64,000 nt of DNA, from NCBI GenBank assembly GCA_907165065.1, contig OU015528.1:47483515-47547514 (forward strand), read 5' to 3'. The stretch is from Caprimulgus europaeus (Eukaryota > Chordata > Aves > Caprimulgiformes > Caprimulgidae). The notes beneath the pieces are model-generated. The model saw only the letters and a program-made list of their open reading frames with translations, was not told the DNA's origin and ran no database searches. Positions 60,725 to 64,000 of the stretch are shown piece by piece. The first letter of the stretch is position 1; each line of letters opens with the position of its first letter. The translations under genes and the position numbers were made by a program.

Positions 60725-63700
60725 CTGAGGAAAGGGAGAAAAAAAAACACAAAAAGCACTTTCAGACAGAGAAGCACCAAGACAGCCTCAGTTATCAGAA
60801 TATTTTTTTTTTCTCTCAAAGGAAGCTCTTATATGGTTTATGAAATACCTGCTCACAAGGCCCAGATGCTCAAACTCGGTGGAGCATTAGGAACCTAGGT
60901 ATCTTTAAGGGTCTGGTCCTTGCAGTGGTATTACAGCTTCGAAGAGAAGGACTTGGGAGTGGTGGTAGATGAGAAGCTGAACATGAGCCAGCAATGTGCA
61001 CTTGCAGCTCAGACCAACCGTATCCTGGGCTGCATCAAGAGAAGCGTGACCAGCAGGTCGAGGGAGGTGATTCTCCCCCTGTACTCTGCTTTGTAAAGCC
61101 CCACCTGGAGAGCTGTGTCCAGTTGTGGAGCTCCCAACATAAGAAAGACATGGACCTGTTAGAATGAGTCCAGAGGAGGCCACAAGGATGATCCGAGGGC
61201 TGGAGCACCTCTCCTATGAGGACAGGCTGAGAGAGTTGGGGCTGTTCAGCCTTGAGAAGAGAAGGCTCCAGGGTGACCTTATAGCGGCCTTCCAGTAGCT
61301 GAAGGGCCTACAAGGAAGCTGGGGGGGACTTGTTACAAGGGCAGGGAGTGACAGAACAAGGGGAAACATCTCTAACCTGGAAGAGGGGAGGTTTAGATTA
61401 GACATTAGGAAGAAATTATTTCCTGTGAGGGGGGTCAGACACTGGAACAGGTTGCCCAAGGAAGTTGTGGATGCCCCCTCCCTGGAAGTGTTTAAGGCCA
61501 GGTTGGATGAGGCTTTGAGCCACCTGGTCTAGTGGAAGGTGTCCCTGCTCATGGCAGGGGGGTTGGAACTAGGTGATCTTTAAGGTCCCTTCCAACCCAA
61601 ACCATTCTATGATTCTATGATTCTGTGATTACCAATGCCAACATTTCTGAGGAAAAAAGGAGATGCTAGCAGTAACTTATGAAACTTCTGTGTGTCTTTG
61701 CAAACAGCATACCAATCAGCCTGCTGTTACTGTTACACTGGGGTAATAGCAAGATTTAGGTTGGTTGATTTTTTTTTTAATCTAGATGCCTTTGAAGAGC
61801 CTTACATCAACAAACACTCATGGGAATTTTTTTTATTTTTATAAAGACTGCAATTTAAGACATCTTCAGGACTGAGGAAGAGGAAACAAATGAGGGAAGC
61901 AAGATAGGTTAACCATATTAATCAAGTACAGAACCAGCTGAAGAAAGGAAGTCAGTCAAAGGGCACTCCACTAGGTGCTTTCAAAAACCCCTCACGGTTG
62001 GGCTTAGCCAGAGTTAACTACACACAGCTTGTTACGCAATAAACTTTTCAGAACCCTCTCCTAATTTGCCTCTTCAAAAATAAGAGCTTAACAGTGGTCT
62101 AACTTCAACCTGCAAAGACCATTTTCTAAATCTGTTCCTGCTTGCACCATGCCTTTAGTTAAGGCAAGGCTTAAGGAAAAGAAGTCAGAACACACATTAC
62201 TGTAGGGCTATGAATAGTAATTTTAGAATGGGACATAACCATATAATAAAAGAAACACAGGTCTTGCAATATAAATCACTGCTATTAAACCATATAGCTG
62301 ACCTCTCTACAAACCCCAATAAAGGGGAGACAAGGACATGGAAAAAGTAAACAGTCACAAATCAATTTACTTTTTCTTCAGAAGGCCGACTTCTGTGTCA
62401 TCTGTCTGCTGTTTTGGCAGAGAGAATAACCAACAGGAAAACCAAAAATAATGTACACTCTAGTCAATATATCCCACAGGAAGGAATTAAACCTTCCCAC
62501 AATGTAGACAATTGAGACAAATAAGCCATTCTCACAATTAAAATCATACATTACAGAAGGCCCTAACAGCAGCTATAGTTTGAGGAAGAAATCCAAAGCA
62601 AACTTTCACGTATGTTACATTGCTTCAGCTCATCAGGTTTTTGCTCCAAGGACCCAAACAGGGAGCAGCAGAGGCCACAATTAATAAAGAACAAGAGATG
62701 TGTATTTGGATAGTTTTAAGCAACTCAGTGGTATGGATCATTTACAGACAAGTCTCAACAGCTGCTATCTCACTGAAACCATATAGAGAGTCTTGCCACT
62801 GTTTCAGCACAATTCTTCCCCATCCAGGTGCACATGAAGATCTGCAAGCCCACCACACAATGAGGAGAAGCTGTTTTCCAATGTCCAGTTTACACAGGCA
62901 TTACTGTACAGTACCACCAGGATGGGAGCAAACAGAATTGCATATGAGAACGCTCAGCCAGATCTGAGACATTTTAATTGTACTTGCCATCCATTTGCTA
63001 CCACTCCATGTTCTCTTCCATAAAACCTGCCTTCATTGCAGTATTTACAGGTAGCTACACTGATACTGCTTCAGCATCACTTCGAATTGTGTGCATATTT
63101 TAAATAGTTTCACATTTCTATGCTATCTTACAGTCATTTCAACTAAAAAATTCAGTAACTACTAGGAAGTTCATTCAAGCTAGAAAAAAGGTGCCAAGCA
63201 AGGAAGCTATCAGAACTATAACACAGAAAGGTGTCCAGAGAGCAGGATGAAAGACCTACTCAAACAAAGGTTATGTAAATTCCTAGGGCTCCACTGGGTA
63301 AGATGAGGCTGCCAGCCCTCAAAGCCAGCCAAAACAATACAGAAGTAAAAGAGGAACTAAGTTGTTAAATAGCCACTAAGGTTCTGTTTTCATTCCCCTT
63401 TTGAGGAACAAGCAAGTTTTGGCCCAGTTTATTTCCAAGAACTCATTGCTCTGCTTGGATAACCAGGTTTTGTGTTTAAGATTGTTCTATGTTCAGCTGC
63501 ATCACACAAGTACAGTGCAAAGAGCATCTACAGAGTCTCAGTAAAACAACACATTAAAACAGAAGACTGGCGTCTGCAACGCAGCCCAAATCTGCGAGTC
63601 TCAGGAGTGGCCCGAGGCATCTGCCACAAGGTTGAGAGCCCCAGTCTGGGAATTACTGTAGTCAACTTCCAAGATATATGGAGAAGTCTTCTCTATGAAG

Positions 63701-64000
63701 GTCCACCAGCAAGAATCAGACAGAAAAAAAAAAAGTATAGAAGTATGCATCATAACAAGTGCACAATATAGGGCATATTACAATCTTCTGTAATCACCTT
63801 CTCCCGTTTCACACAGCAGTGTCAGGAAAACTCCTTGCTCACATGGTTTACATCCTGAAGAAGAGTGAATGAATGAGCTAAATTGACAAGTGGAGAGGTG
63901 GTATAGCCACAAAAAGAGAAAAAGTCCTTTTGCTAGAATGTGTGGCTCCTCCTCTAGTGTACCATCCTGAATAGCAAAAAAACCAAACCAAAACAAACAA
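60725..64000 (-). other. PLBD1: PLBD1 intron, partial
   Basis: It holds the CR1 at 60937-61630. No further PLBD1 exon could be found up to the window end, so the N-terminal exons lie beyond it. Confidence 0.7.
60937..61630 (+). mobile_element. CR1 LINE 3' end
   Basis: It starts gaagagaaggacttgggagt and runs through the CR1 ORF2 end and 3' UTR to ccattctatgattctatgat. In-frame stops interrupt the coding remnant. It closely resembles the copy at 46941-48533. It sits in the PLBD1 intron, opposite to PLBD1 transcription, 210 bases upstream of exon 60724. Confidence 0.94.

Noticed and set aside
61631-64000. A further upstream PLBD1 exon
   Set aside because: I read the minus-strand frames for the expected N-terminal family motifs and found none.

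Overview
The window is nuclear DNA from a bird, on three grounds: several CR1 LINE copies ending in the avian ATTCTATG-type tail, an avian endogenous-retrovirus LTR, and two vertebrate genes with typical GT-AG exons. I recognised the genes by matching the translated exons to the human proteins from memory. The LTR type suggests a neoavian bird, but the species cannot be fixed.

Layout. Positions 593-33725 (+) carry ten coding exons making the C-terminal 627 residues of ATF7IP (MCAF1), the nuclear SETDB1 and MBD1 partner. They include the SUMO-interacting motif exon (20142-20220) and the terminal fibronectin III domain (33309-33725). A probable long 3' UTR with several AATAAA signals runs to about 38.6 kb. 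Positions 38.6-43.2 kb are intergenic. On the minus strand, 43346-60724 holds seven exons making the C-terminal 370 residues of PLBD1, a lysosomal/secreted phospholipase B-like Ntn hydrolase. The two genes are tail to tail, as I recall for the mammalian order. The 5' ends of both genes lie outside the window.

The main discovery candidate is in the 14.6-kb ATF7IP intron between 5505 and 20142. An intact reading frame of about 500 codons (6853-8388, same strand) encodes a DUF3504 domain, that is, a domesticated Crypton tyrosine recombinase. It has lost the HxxR histidine and the nucleophilic tyrosine but is free of stops. It has no upstream in-frame ATG. It does have an AG acceptor at 6851-6852 in exactly the phase needed to read on from ATF7IP exon 5438-5505. 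This predicts an alternative terminal exon giving an ATF7IP-DUF3504 fusion that lacks the SIM and FN3 domains. A second model is an independent gene using a small ATG exon at 6590-6596. Human ATF7IP has no such domain that I know of.

Mobile elements include six clear CR1 pieces of different ages, one weaker 3' fragment, and one solo LTR (46902-49081) split by a later CR1 insertion. No tRNA, rRNA, CRISPR array or recognisable small RNA gene was seen.
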